DNA of 64,000 bases from Primula veris (taxonomy: Eukaryota > Streptophyta > Magnoliopsida > Ericales > Primulaceae): positions 13,504,258 through 13,568,257 of the forward strand of contig OY821747.1 in assembly GCA_963682055.1 (NCBI GenBank), given 5' to 3'. The translations under genes were made by a program, and so were the position numbers. Every line of letters begins with the position of its first letter. Within the stretch, counting starts at the first letter, position 1. Of the stretch, positions 23,900 through 36,887 are shown piece by piece. The notes beneath the pieces are model-generated. The model was not told the DNA's origin. It worked only from the letters and a program-made list of their open reading frames with translations, and ran no database searches.

Positions 23900-24356
23900 A
23901 TATGACCATGTTGAACCGGATTGCAAAGCTAGAGGGGGGTGAATAGCTTTGACTGTTTTTTAAACTTTTCTTCCGTTTAACAAACAATGGTTTAGGGTTG
24001 GTTATAGTATTAAATAAATTGAAATTATATAAAAAAAACTTTGAATATATGCAGCAGAATATAATATATATATACAAATATATTAGTTTAACAATTTATA
24101 AACAACCAATAAGCACAAACACAATTATCACAGCTATCACCCAGGTACGTTATCAACACACGTTGACTTTTGATACACACGAATTTGTCCAGATATCGAC
24201 AAATGAATATATTAATCCAAGGGTTAATTCAATTTGTTTGTTTTGTACTATCCAGCTATCGACGATTAGATCACGTCACCGGGATTTGATCTAAGCGTTT
24301 GCTTCAGATGTAATTAGCTCTAAGTCGAACTCTATAAATAATAAAGTATATTATAT

Positions 24357-24394
<38 letters not shown>

Positions 24395-25580
24395 AGTACA
24401 AGTATATTAAAGATTTAAATATAAATAGGAAGGGAAGAATAGTACTTGACATGCGCGTTGAGACAAGTTTAGCTCAATGTGAGACTACGTCCTGCCACCA
24501 AATCCAAACGCGGATTTTGAGCTTTATATATTAATGCACCCCTTCTTTAGGGCAGAGCTACCCTTTAAAAAACTCCTCCTTGAAATCAGAGCAACCCTTT
24601 ACAAAACTTATCCTTGAGAAAAGAGCAACCATTTACACCACTCTTCCTTAGTAGCATAGCTAACCACGTCTACGCTTCTCTTTAGGGGCAAAACTGCCCA
24701 CTAAAATAAGTCTCAAACACGAGACAAGTAGATCTAAGATCTACACACTTAAAGTTGTACACAAGATGTACAATCAATAAGTTTATACAACAACTTTATT
24801 TAACACCAAGATCGATGTGATCAATGATTTAAACAAAAGTTGGAATACTCACACTCTTAAACAATAAAGTTTATAAGAAATCTCTCAATGTAAAAACTCT
24901 CTTCTATCAATATGATAAGGTGTATAAACTGATCTTGAAGAGATATTAGGCTTGGATCGAAGATAGGATGACGTCGATGATTAATCAAATTGACAGGGTT
25001 TCGCCGTCGAATGAAAATAAAAGACAAGCCATTTTGTAGAGAGATAACATGGTGTGGTGTGTCTGATTTATGAGCTATGAGGGTCTTTATATAGTGTTGA
25101 AGATGACTTTAGCCATTGCTTGGGCTCTAAATTCAAATTTCAAATTCTTCTCCTTTCAACCGGTTAAGATTCAGTCTGACCAGTTGAACTCTGTGTATTT
25201 GGTCTTCTGAGTTGCAATCTTCTAGATCACTTTCTTGGTCTTTAATCGGTTGGTCTTGATGAAAGGGTTCCAGGAATATCTTCTATAATGACTAGAGAAT
25301 ATGTTCAAACGGTCATTTCTCAATTTTGAAGGTTTTTGAATAGATTTCCTAGTCTTCAAAAACATAGCTGTAACTTTCTAAATATACAGTCTTTAACTGT
25401 TTAACTTTTTCTTTCACGAGTTGAAATTGCTATTTTCAGTTTTAAGCAATTTATCCTTAAGTGTAGTTAATTCTTCTAATTAACTATTCAGTCATTTGTG
25501 TATTCTTCTTGGATAATATACTTCTTTATTTTCTTCTTTAACTTTTTGATCTTCTCCCCCTTTTTTTGTTCTTCATTTAA
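23900..25580. repeat. Unclassified relic with TA microsatellite and short tandem repeat
   Basis: It starts with gcaaagctagaggggggtgaatagc, a phrase typical of plant LTR-retrotransposon relics, and ends near 25550-25570 in ctccccctttttttg. On the minus strand the latter resembles a polypurine tract. Inside are a (TA)n tract (about 24355-24393), three imperfect copies of about 35 bp (gagcaaccctttacaaaac..., 24553-24660) and no open frame with a recognisable domain. The class is not established. Confidence 0.35.
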
Positions 25581-26052
25581 CTCGTATAACTCCTTTACCG
25601 GTTAATTTCCTATTAATCGATTATATTATTATTTTTCAACATTATAACTCTTCAATTCATTTGTCGATTTCCTTGTTGAATAGTTTTTTTTTATATACGA
25701 CATGAACCTGTATTTGATCTGAAACAAATTAGATGTAAATATTAGTACCATGATACGTGTTCTATATAAAATTCTCGTTTGTTATCATCAAAACATAATT
25801 CAATTATATAGATAATTGATGATTGGTTCAACTTACCCCATTTTATAAATAAATTTCACTAGCGAGACTAAATTTTAAAACATGTGTAGATTTTCCCAAT
25901 TGTATTCCTTTAATGCACCTTGTTAGCCAAAAGATGGGTACGCCCTCTTACCTTATGCCGATATGAAGTTTCTCTCTAATAGGATTTGGGCTTAAACTTT
26001 TATTTAATATCTTGTGATGGAAAGTGTATGCATATAGCTAAAATATGGACTT

Positions 26053-26267
26053 TGTTGTAAAATATTATTAGACTCTTAGGTTTGTACTTTATGGGTCCAA
26101 GTGTGATTGTAATCCTACACCTCTATCTATATAAAGAGAGTTAGTGGTCTTGTATTTCATATTCATTCATATACATTCTGATTAATAAATAACTTCTTGT
26201 TGTCTCTATCTATATCCTATCTATATATCTATATACATATATATATGAGCTAATATATCACACAACA
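26053..26267 (+). repeat. 5' LTR of the old copia element
   Basis: Begins TGTTGTAAAATA, ends CACAACA, with a TATA box (ctatataaagag near 26125). Primer-binding-like cgttatcggcac follows directly. Confidence 0.93.
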
Positions 26268-27919
26268 CGTTATCGGCACTTTGCTCACGGAGAATAGGAT
26301 ATACGCTCTCAGATATTGGAGATTTTTGGTAAATGCACGGATATTGGGTATTTATAAACCTTGAGGTTTATCCGGGTTTTTAGGGTTTTGCTATATCGAC
26401 CTTCACCAACATATCGTGCGTAAGGTACCGAATTCAAAACTTAATTTATTCCATATATGTGATCGCACGTATTATTTTATGGATAACTAAAACATGATAA
26501 ATATCCCGTAGTATATAATCCATGTGTATTAGAGTTTGTTACTTGTATGGATAACTATATATGATCGTAACACACATATTGTTGATTATAAAATCATATT
26601 TGTTGATAAGATCATACAAAATAATCCAAACTGCATGTATTTGTTAAAAAAAACAAACTATGCGTGATATATTTTTTATACTGTCTAACATGATCAATCT
26701 GTCTATAAAAACCAACTTATATGTAATATGTATTGTGTACTGTAAAATTGTATTTTCTTACAAACAAAATCAGTAAAAGACATATAATGGCTTGTAAATC
26801 GGAAATCATGTAATTGTAAAACATGTATTAATCTATGGGATTAAATCTGTAACAAACTGAAAACCGTAGTACTGTTTTGTAATTCGCTGAAACTATTGAC
26901 TGTGCATGTTAATTACTAAATGACTAAACTGAAACTTGTCTGAAATTATGGACTGAAGCTGTAATAATGTTGTAAATAGATATATAGTTTGCTGAAATTA
27001 CACGGATAGTCCCTATAGTATATTACATGTATTAAAACAGTATATATGTGTTATAAAAGTCAATATTCGGTCTAAATATCCACCCACATGCATATATATT
27101 TATTAAAAAGGCAAGTGAATAAAAAATTACATGTTAATTGAATAAATTGATGTGTTTCCATATAAATTTAATTCATCCTATTGCATGATTTAGTTACACT
27201 GTATAAAACTTACACATAAAAGCAATAGATTTGTATAATATTAATTTATATGTTGCTAGTGTAAAATTGGTAAATAAAATATATTACTAACATGCATGAT
27301 TTAGTTACCATGAATAAAAACCTACACATATAGCAGTATAATAATAATATATTGTGTTATATATTGCTGGCGTAACTTTGGTAAATAATAATATAGATTG
27401 ATTACATTAATTTGGATTTCTTATTAGGAAATATGTACTGCCATGTTAGTTAATCATGAAATAGGTACAATCTATATAATTTATCACTGCCATGTAATAT
27501 TTATTTACTGCCATGTGTAAAATATGGTAATTTGCGAGATCATATATTTTCACATTTAAGTTGGAAAAATTATGAAACTTCCCCAACTAGGCTCACCTAT
27601 TTGGATATGATGTCTAGGAAAGATATAGACGGAAGTCGATATCCTAATGAGGTCGGGTTTTAAGTGGCATTCGTGCCCTCCACCCTCACCGTCTTTCCTG
27701 GTCGTGTTCAATTAGAGCTACCGAAAGGGGTTGACTAAATAATAATTTCCCCGAGTGTGTTTATATAGTGATGTATGTTTCGCTGAATTGGTGTTTCAGT
27801 ATCGACCCGTCGTTCGATTAATGAGAACCAATTCACATTAAAAGCAAAACTATTTTAGAACCTGTCATTTCGAAATAAAGTTTGTGCTTGTGCAAACCAT
27901 AAACATATAAACCGGTCAT
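26268..27919 (+). other. Leader of the old copia element
   Basis: Non-coding and AT-rich, collinear with the leader of the element at 1-6928 but without its 52-bp tandem array. The conserved block lies at about 27550-27770. Nothing else is encoded. Confidence 0.7.
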
Positions 27920-30900
27920 TTTATATGAAAAATAATCTAGAACTCCCAATACATGTTGGATGTCATCTATGATGAGAAAAATCGTAAAACATACTTGCGA
28001 AATGACTGTTTAAATGTTGATTTTAATCCGTCACCACATGTCGTTCCAAATCAAAATCTTTGGTAAAACAAAAATGATTTGTCAAATATGAGGTCTTATA
28101 CTCATGTAGGTCCTGCCGTACCTTATTGAGTTATAAAATATTCGAGAAAACCAGTGTTATCTGGTAATAGCTCATGAAAGAATTAATTTTTTTTTACATA
28201 GCCTCCATTCAATACGACCAAAAGCGTATTTTAGAGGAGTTGAAATGTCTTTTAAGTGGTTGCTATCACATTCTTTAAAGCATTTAAAGTTATCTTATCA
28301 TTTCGCATGTCGTCGAAATGATAAATGATTTAGATGCTAAGACATGATTGTCTCTACTATCATTCGCCTGTCGTCGATTGATAAGAGCATTTTGATATTG
28401 TGGCATTGACCGGATGAGATATTCCCGGGTCAAAAGACGATGTTTGATTTATAATCGCATCGCATTTGGATTCTCTCTGAGAATATATTTCGTGATTAAT
28501 CCGAAATTCATGCCACTAATGCTCACTTTGAAAGACTAGTATGTGTAAAGATCACGAAATGAACTCGTAGAATTCTTGTAAAGAATTGAAGGACTTATTA
28601 TGGACTTATCAAACCATAAGACGGACTATAAATATAAATGGTTATGGTTGATGCATCGACAATAAGGTCACATGATTATTGTTGTCCACAAAAATGCAAC
28701 ATTTCCCAAACTCTTAGCCTTATTATTAAGTTGATGGCTCATGATCCGGATTATCCTGAAAAGTCTAGTCGACTTGATAATACCGAAGAGTAAGAATCGA
28801 AATTTCGATTTGAATTACTTGAGTTTGGAAATTGAAATTGAACATCATGTCGATTATGTTCAGACCCAAATGGACTCACGGAAAGTTTGATGATGCGACT
28901 GCAAATGATTGCACGCATTTCTTGGTCTTGCACACCAAGATTTATATTTTAGTGTGGGGTTATGCTATTTTGTTGTATTGATCCATCATGAGGCCCATAG
29001 ACACTCAAACGCCATATGCGTACCAACTGGTTACTGGTTACGAGCCAGGAGTCTCATATTAACGCGTGTTTAGAGTGATAAACTAATATTTTGATTGAGC
29101 CGCTATAGCGTTCAAAATATGGACCTCTGAAGGGGACATAAGTCGATTATGAATCCCATGCCTATCATTTGATAGAGTAACCTTGGCAAGCGATCTCTTT
29201 ACCTCATGATATGCGAAAGAGACATCGCTAAGACTGTTCTCCCCATCGTTAGGGGGAGATTTTCACGTTACCTTGATAAGGAACGACGTGAAGTAACGTG
29301 GCATAACCCACTCAGTTTTAGCTTGATCCCCAAAACTTCACTTAGTGATAAGTAAGTGCATAGACTCCCTCAAGTCTAACTAAATGCCAGAAGCATTTAA
29401 TGACTTTATGAGATGTCACGAGATCATTTATACCTGCTGCAAAATGCTTGCAAGGATAGACGTCCCTGTCGGACGCCGTGTTCCTGTCGTAACACGTTGC
29501 TTTGGCCGAACCCGCCAAGCAAAGGACGCTTCCGTCGGCCGTCAGTCTGTCGTCCTTCCCAAGATACGAGGAAGTTGACCGGTTCCAAATTCATTCAGTC
29601 CCAGAGGTGGTGAACTGAAACTCGTCTGTCGCACGAGATTATAAAGGATCAAGGAGATGTGTGATTTCCTCCTCATCCTAAGAATCTCGAAATATCTGTC
29701 GATCATGATATTTTAGACGATATTGAAGCGAAACAAAACTGTCATTGATTACTTGTTCATATATTCAGTGACGACTGATAATATGAGCAAATTATGACAG
29801 GGAACCATGTACCGTTGCCATGAAGTTAACGTAGAATAAACTAGACTAATGGAAACTTGCAATCCAAGTAGACTCCTTAGCGAAAGTGTGTTCGGACCTG
29901 TAGCTCCAACACCACCAATGTTAAACGAGTTCGTTTATTTGGTTATTCGTAAGGAAAAGTGATGAGAATAATGAGATTGTAGAATGCTCGCCTAGTAGCG
30001 CAAAGCTTCTCTCACACCTTGGAATTGATTACGAGATGGTTGATTTCCTCGTAATGGACATTATAATAGTCCCCTACTTTACCAGTTTAGTAGTTTCCCA
30101 AAAACTGAGTATGCAGCCATGAATGTGGTCAAAGTTTTATCTCTATGGGGTTTTAGACAAAGCGATATAGATGAAGGTCCCTGTGTGACTTCATAATTCT
30201 TGAATCAAGTAGTTCCTGACCACGGAACACGATCTCAATTAAATGAGACGTTCACTATATTGATTAATATAATCCGAGCGGATGTGGTATACCCGCCTAA
30301 GTGAGTACTTGATTAGCTTGGGATACTTGAACAAGTATTATGCCCTTGCGTGTTTTATTACGCGATCCATTTTTTTGGATTTGCCTTCGAGATGAAGGAT
30401 CTTGGGAAGACACGGTAGTGACTTGGCCTGATGATCGAGTCCCGTAAAGATTGAATCTAAGTCCATGATCCAGACTACACCCAGAAGGTGTTATGACGTT
30501 TTAGCCATTATGACGCTAAGTCGTCAGATTCTCCCATGATCGTTCGATCACTAGACAATGATATAGACCCGGTCCGTCCCTGATGAGACGACGAAGAGAT
30601 ATTGAACCATGATGTTCGTATCTAAGTACAATAAGCGCATTATTGTACTTGGTCTAATGTGCTAGGACGAACATCTCGTCTGCTGTGAATGGTATAGCTC
30701 GACACAGCATCGCGCTAACACGCTGCCATCGAAATGGCATAAAAGACATTTTCCCATTACCTTAATATAACTGTGGATGAGGGCTTGTCTTATTCCATTT
30801 TGCGTCATCGAGTGTACCTACCTCCTTCGGTACTCGAATTAACGTAACCCTTGTTCAGTTATACATATACTGGTTACTTATCAGACCCTCATAAGGGATA

Positions 30901-31250
30901 TTCCTAACATGGTATGTCTTTGCCATTAGGAATAAGGCGATATTTTGGAGGTCTTGGAATGACTCCAAACGAATCACTCTGATCTCGTGCTCTATGAGAT
31001 TACTAGAGAGTGTATATGGCTTTGAGCTAGTAGTAGCCATATTTGAATTACATATGCTCTGTCTCATGATCCAGATAAAACACTTGTCATAGAAGACAAC
31101 TTGTTGTTATTGATCAAGAAAGACATGACTACATTATGCTATTTAGCATTTATCGTCGAAATAAATCTTCATATATGAAGTTTAAGAGCATCCTGTCGAA
31201 TGCTCATTTTATTTCACGTTATATTTTCTTGCATACAGTCGTGTGCAAGT
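27920..31250 (+). pseudogene. Degenerate copia gag-pol
   Basis: Only a scrap of gag survives: sequence at about 27955-27985 matches the LLDVIYDE region of the intact gag. The next recognisable part (about 28085 onward) is already pol, just after the protease. From there the remnant follows pol to RNase H in order: the TQYDQKRILE region near 28212, the integrase C-terminal region near 28990-29060, the RT region at about 29940-30450, and RNase H to about 31140. Frameshifts and stops are frequent. The apparent ORFs at 29384-29613 are fragments of the variable integrase-RT linker. No function is expected. Confidence 0.85.
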
Positions 31251-31934
31251 AAATGAGGAATCCAGTCGAATGCTTGTACTCTTTCTTAGAATATGAAATC
31301 TTTGCACCCAGTCGTGTGCAAGTGAGGGGGAGCATCCAGGTGAATGCTTATTGAACTAATTACTACTTAGTCTAAATTCTCGGACCCTGTCGTGTGCAAG
31401 TGAGAGGGAGCATCCAGTCTCATGTTCGTGTACTCTTTTTGTCCTTAGACCAAGGTTTTTTCCCACTGGGTTTTCCTTGGCAAGGTTTTTAGCGAGACAC
31501 GTTCCCATCATAACTCATTTAAGATTGCCGAAATTAGGGAGAGTATCCTGTTGTATATTTCTTACCACTGTGTACTCTTTTGTCCTTCGACTAAAAGTTT
31601 TTCCCACTGGGTTTACTCTAGCAAGGTTTTGATGAGGCACCTGTTTTGTGGTTGATCTCCTACTACTACCACTGTTGCACTCTTTTTCCTTTGATAAGAG
31701 ATTTTTCCATTGGGTTTGCTCCGGCAAGGTTTTGATGAGGCACACTATTTTGTGGTTAGTTAATTACATGGAATTTCGGCCTATATCATTCGGCTACACA
31801 GTTTCTCCTAGCTACCGGTTTTGTCCCACATTGGGTTTTCCGGCCCTAAGGTTTTTATGTGTTTAGCAATGCGAATGAACTCGACTCAGATCGACTGCAT
31901 GAAGACGAAGAATTCAAGACGTCCAAAGGGGGGG
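31230..31934 (+). repeat. Copia 3' tail with two families of short repeats
   Basis: Three copies of cagtcgtgtgcaagtgag...gaatgc (about 31236-31300, 31307-31350, 31385-31430) are followed by four diverged copies of a unit built on tttttcccactgggttt...ggcaaggtttt...gaggcac (about 31446-31500, 31588-31640, 31693-31743, 31810-31861). The same words occur at 1-120 in the minus-strand element. The polypurine tract follows. Confidence 0.75.
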
Positions 31935-32149
31935 TGTTGTAGGATATTATTGGACTATTGGGCTTGTACTTTATGGGCCCAAGTGGGCTTGTAACCCTAC
32001 CCTTCTATCTATATAAAGAGGGTTAGGGGTCTTGTATTTCACATTCATTCATATACATTCTGATTAATAAAGACATTGTTGTTGTCTCTCTCTATATCCT
32101 CTCTATATATCTCTATACATATATATGTGAGCTAATATGTTACACAACA
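31935..32149 (+). repeat. 3' LTR of the old copia element
   Basis: Begins TGTTGTAGGATA and ends TTACACAACA; TATA box ctatataaagag near 32008. Partner of 26053-26267. Confidence 0.93.
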
Positions 32150-32323
32150 GACTTGATGATTGACAGGTTATAAGCTTCATATATAAATTTGATCATATTT
32201 ATAAACATGATCTCATCAACCGACATCTTAATTTATCTCGAAATCATAAATAATTGCTCTAAAGAATGTGACTGGTCTATTTCACAATATAACGAGTGAT
32301 ATATCGGTGGCATTTATACAAAC

Positions 32324-33060
32324 GTGTTTAACACATTTGATAAACATATTGATGTGCATCATGTTGTGTTAGATTCAGATGCTAAGCTAAATATTGCTCA
32401 TATGGGTCCGGTTACTCGTTCAAAATCTAAAAAGCTCGAAGTAGGTAATGAGCTGCTAATGACAAAGGAAATAGCTCATTTAATAGCTTTGAACAACAGC
32501 TTTACCAATACGTCGAATCTTGGCTATTTCGAGAAGCGCAATAATCCGATCCATGAATCCACACATTCATTGATTCTAAGTAGTCAAAGTCATTAATTAA
32601 TATTATAGATAAGGGTAAAGGGTTTCTATGCATGTATCTAACTAGATTCATGTAATCTAAGTTGTTGATCTTATTCTATCTTAAGTATGACATTTTTGGC
32701 TCTATATAAAGCCACATGTATCAAGTTATAAGATATCTAGAGTGATATAAAGAATTAAGCTTTTTTGCTTGTTTATCCTTTTCTCTTATCTTGCAATTTG
32801 TGGGATTCAGATTGTTAGTGGCGAGTTAAACCCCGATTCTTATCACTCCCCTTCTTCTCTCTCTGGAGTGTGGTGAATCATTCTAACGGAACTTGTTTGT
32901 GGCGCCTTTAGGCTTATCAAGCTTGTTTCATTAGAACCCCAACCCATCTTGTTTGTGGCGCCTTCGGCTTATCAAACACGAAGAGTTGGTTCCTCTCTTG
33001 AGTTCTCCTAAAATTCAGTGACTTACCGACATCTTAGCATCCCGGGCACATCACATATAT
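32324..33060 (+). mobile_element. Probable Ty3/gypsy 3' remnant
   Basis: A 90-codon frame (32324-32596) contains GPVTRSKSKKLEVGNELL, the type of sequence found at the C-terminus of plant Ty3/gypsy polyproteins. LTR-like DNA follows: a TATA box (ctatataaagcc, near 32701), then a GC-richer stretch with tttgtggcgcctt repeated twice (about 32898 and 32950). No second LTR or TSD was identified, so limits are approximate. Confidence 0.45.
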
Positions 33061-35045
33061 TAATATATTTAATAATATTACTCAAATGATAAATTTTGAG
33101 AAATATTTAAACGATGCGCCGGGGTTACTTGTTAGCAAAATCGCTAACTAAAAAAAATAAAAATTAGCAAAAAAAAGAAAAAAGCTAAAGAGATAACCGA
33201 AACTTGAAATTGTAAAAAAATCCAAAAAGAATTTTAAAAAATCCAAAATAATGAGGAATTGAGAAAAACAAAAACAAAACTAAAAAAACGGTTAGGAAAA
33301 GCCGAAAAATCCTAAAAAACTTCCAAAATGGCAAAAAACATATAATTACATTTACACCGAGTCTAAATATGTGTAAACAAAAAAAAAACACGAGGCAGTG
33401 ACCCTAAAGTAAGATAGTATGGGTCATTTAGAATGTTTAGAAACATTCTAAAAAGACAAAATAACTAGAGAGTGATCAAAGGTAAACATTTTATAGTCAT
33501 TTGAAAAAGTCTATGGACATTTGAAAACAGACAATGGTCGTTAGAAAACATATAAATGTGAACATTTATAGACAATCTACTGAAAACAATTTATAGTCAT
33601 CTAAATACAGTCTATGGTCATCAAATAGTCTATGATAAAAGTACGAGTTTATGGTCATCAGGGCATTTCTAAATCAGTCATAGTCATTTAGAAACTGTCT
33701 ATGGGGATTTACAAACAATATATGCAGTTGCGCCACACCTATGTGACCAGAGATTATGACGACAACCTCATAATTTCAAAAAATATTTTTTTTATTAATT
33801 TTTTCATAATAATTTATATATACGATATTCTGGCAAGTTGTTAAATATTTTTTTTATTAATTTTTTCATAATAATTTATATATACGGTATTCTGGCAAGC
33901 TGTTAAATATTTTTTTTGACAACTTCTCCCAAAATTATATATTATTAGTGTAATAACATACCATAATTTTGTATGTGCTGATAATATATAATTAATACTT
34001 AAAAAAATAAACATATGCAAGTGATTATAAAATAAAATTTACACCAACTTATCATGTTGACACGCAAGACACATATTAAAAAAAAATTAAACAAAAATAA
34101 TAATTAAAGTAGTGGTGAGTGCAAACAAAATTTATAAAAGAATTTTTGGTGGTTTGTATTTTAATTGAAGTGAGTATACTGAAATTGTGTAATAGATATT
34201 TAACTGTTCGTATATATCTATTATTTAATATACGTTTGGTTTTTTCAGGCTTTTTTAAATATTTTTTTACCTTTGTGTATTAATCTTTTTACTTGTTATA
34301 TCTTGATTTCTTAAATTTAACTTTTGTATATTTTTTGTTTCTATTTTATTTATTTTTTTAGTCAATTTTGAAACTCTGAAACTTTCGGCACATGACTGCA
34401 CGTGACATTACTGTTGTGGGTTTTTTTGGGGGTTTGAAAAAAAAGTCCAAATTGAGCGAAAAGGGAAAAAATAAAAATCAAATACATTTTAATCAAGAAA
34501 ACAAGGTAAAAAAAATGAAGAAAAGATGGTTAAAAAGGTTTAAAAAATCCGGAATTTTCGTGTTTATACTTTAAAAAATATTATTTGTTTTTATTAATTT
34601 TGTCAATACCACACATTTGATTATGCTCCTGCCCTGAATATATGGATATGTAAAAACTGTTTGTGGTAGGGTGACAGATAAAGAGAGATTCCACAAGGAT
34701 AATAAGAGAGACCAATAAAGAGGATAAGACATATAGAGATCAAAATGGATAGATAAATTTGACGAGTCAGGGAGGGTGCTTGAATGCGTCGCCGTCACCA
34801 GGCGAAACATGCAGAGAGAGGGGGGAAAGAGAGATGACGGTCGTGATCGGTTCACCGCTAGAAAACAACCACGCTATCGCCGAACCGGCTCATTTGGATA
34901 GAAATAGAGAGAAGAGAGAAAATCTGGAGAGGAGATTGTGATCAAGAGAGAATTAGTTTTTGTTTTTGTTTTTTAAATATAAGATGGGTTCTGTTTATTT
35001 AGAGAGGGAAACAATTAGACAAAAAATAATAAGTGAACTTTATAT
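33061..35045. other. Intergenic with short tandem repeats and one GC island
   Basis: Holds a degenerate minisatellite built on tatggtcatttagaaa words (about 33420-33720), a 62-bp tandem repeat (33781-33920) and a GC-rich, gene-like island (about 34745-34945) without a convincing frame. No gene was recognised. Confidence 0.5.
33781..33920. repeat. 62-bp tandem repeat, 2.2 copies
   Basis: aaatattttttttattaatt recurs at 33781 and 33843, with a third partial copy at 33905; the period is exactly 62. Copies differ at a few bases (cgatattc against cggtattc). Confidence 0.93.
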
Positions 35046-35054
35046 TTGATAAAA

Positions 35055-35140
35055 GGGTAAATTTTGGATTGGTCCATGAAAACAAAAGTATTTAAGGATT
35101 GGTCCATGAAACTGAAACTAATTAAGGATTGGTCCATTTG
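35055..35140 (+). repeat. Left terminal inverted repeat of MULE 1
   Basis: Three copies of GGATTGGTCC at 30-bp spacing. Matches the complement of 46100-46223, including the words gaaaacaaaagtattta and gaaactaattaagg. Confidence 0.92.
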
Positions 35141-36887
35141 CTGACATCATTAAAAAATTGCTGACGTCATCAGAACACAATTAAAAAAACAGAAACTTTC
35201 TCTCTCTCTCCGAAAAAACTGAAACTTTCTCTCTTTAAACCGCCAACAAATCCGGCTATCAAACTGAAAAATCTCTCTTCGTTGATTTCAAAAAACAACA
35301 TGGTGAAGGTAAGTTTATTAATCGTTGTTTTATTAAAACAGTCTGAAAAATATATAAATTAATTTAATTAAGGTAAGTTCAATGACATTTTACATAAATT
35401 AGGGTTATTAATTGTGTTTACCCATTTATTCCTTAATCTATTTATTTAATTTACCTTAATTTAATTTAATTAACTGAGTTTGCCCATTTTACATAAATTA
35501 GGGTTCAGACTCTATTTTTAAATAAAAATGGTGATTCTAATAATATTTGTTGAAAATATTATTCAGACTGTTTATATTCAGTTGTTTTGGTAATAAAAAC
35601 AGAAAATAGCCTAGAAAAAAAGTATTCAGACTGTTTAGTGATTCAGACTGTTTAGTGATCTATATGTAATTGTTGAAAAAAGTATTCAGACTGTTTATGT
35701 TTAGTGATTCTAATAAAATTCGTATTCAGACTATTTATATTCAGTTATTTTCGTAATAAAATTGGTAAAAATAGTATTCAGACTGTTTTTATGTTTAGCG
35801 ATTCTAATAAAATTGGTACTCAGACTCTTTATATTCTAATAAGATTATGTTGGAAAAATACTCAGACTGTTTACTTTCTCTGTATTTTAATATGTGCATG
35901 AGTTTACACAGACTGTTTACAGACTTTTTGTTATTGTTTTTAGAAACATATTGCCATCAAACCTTCGACAAACCTCAAAAACCAACCATCTGACACAACA
36001 AACACCAAAAAAGGCAACATACAGTACAAATCAAACCTGGTTACTCTAATCAAGTTCTTTGTCGAAACAAATTTCATTCCGGCACAACTTCAATTAGTTA
36101 AGCAATACTGTCCGTTCTGGGAATTGATAAATGCTTCTAGAAATGGAGAATTAACCACGAACCAGGCTAGGAAAAATGATAAAGAATTGTATCAGATGGC
36201 CTTGAGGTACGACAGAAACTCACAAGCCCTTAAGCTAGGTAGATTCACAGTTCCCATAGAGAGAGACCGTGTGCGTGACATTTATGGAATTTCTGGTAAT
36301 GCTGAAAATCCAATAGCTCTTACAAGCTTTACTAAAAACCAAGAAGCCTACCATAGCTTTGTTGAAAGATGCTTTTCAAATAAACTCAACAAATCCAACC
36401 TAACCAAAACAGCTATCGTAAATGCATTGAACGAAGCATTGGTATTAACAACAAAAGTTAGTAGAGAGGACGTCGTCCGACTGGTAACATTGTACATGCT
36501 AAATGCATTTTTCTTGACGGTGAGCGGCATGACCATAGCATTGGGGTATTTGAAAATAGTTGCCGGTGACATCAAAGAGATAAATGAATATGATTGGGCA
36601 ACTCATATACATGAGAAGCTTATGGAGTCGCTCAACAACCAAGACCCAAGATCACTGTCCACGTGTGTACTCACGATACCGGTACAATAAAATTACTTCT
36701 CAAGACTTTTTTTTATTAGTTCAGACTCTTTTTTATAAGTTAGTACTCTTTTTATATGTTTAGAATGTTCTTAAGTTGTTTATTATTACATCACACTCTT
36801 TATTTATTTCCATTATAAATCAGACTGTATTATTACTATCATAAATCATATTGTATTAAATCTCAGTATGTTTAAAAAATATCAAAA

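Larger units (their letters stand above)
26053..32149 (+). mobile_element. Old Ty1-copia element, both LTRs, TSD gactt
   Basis: Boundaries are exact: 215-bp LTRs at 26053-26267 and 31935-32149, and 5-bp TSD gactt at 26048-26052 and 32150-32154. The polypurine tract ccaaaggggggg (31923-31934) abuts the 3' LTR. The element belongs to the same family as the one at 1-6928. By eye the two LTRs differ at roughly 27 of 215 sites, so it is old. Most of gag is deleted and pol is riddled with breaks. Confidence 0.93.

Noticed and set aside
29384..29613. Two overlapping frames as new small proteins
   Set aside because: They are pieces of the decayed integrase-RT linker of the old copia pol, matching the intact pol at 1-3720.
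32324..32596. A free-standing small gene
   Set aside because: Its TRSKSKK segment and following LTR-like DNA fit a gypsy polyprotein tail better.
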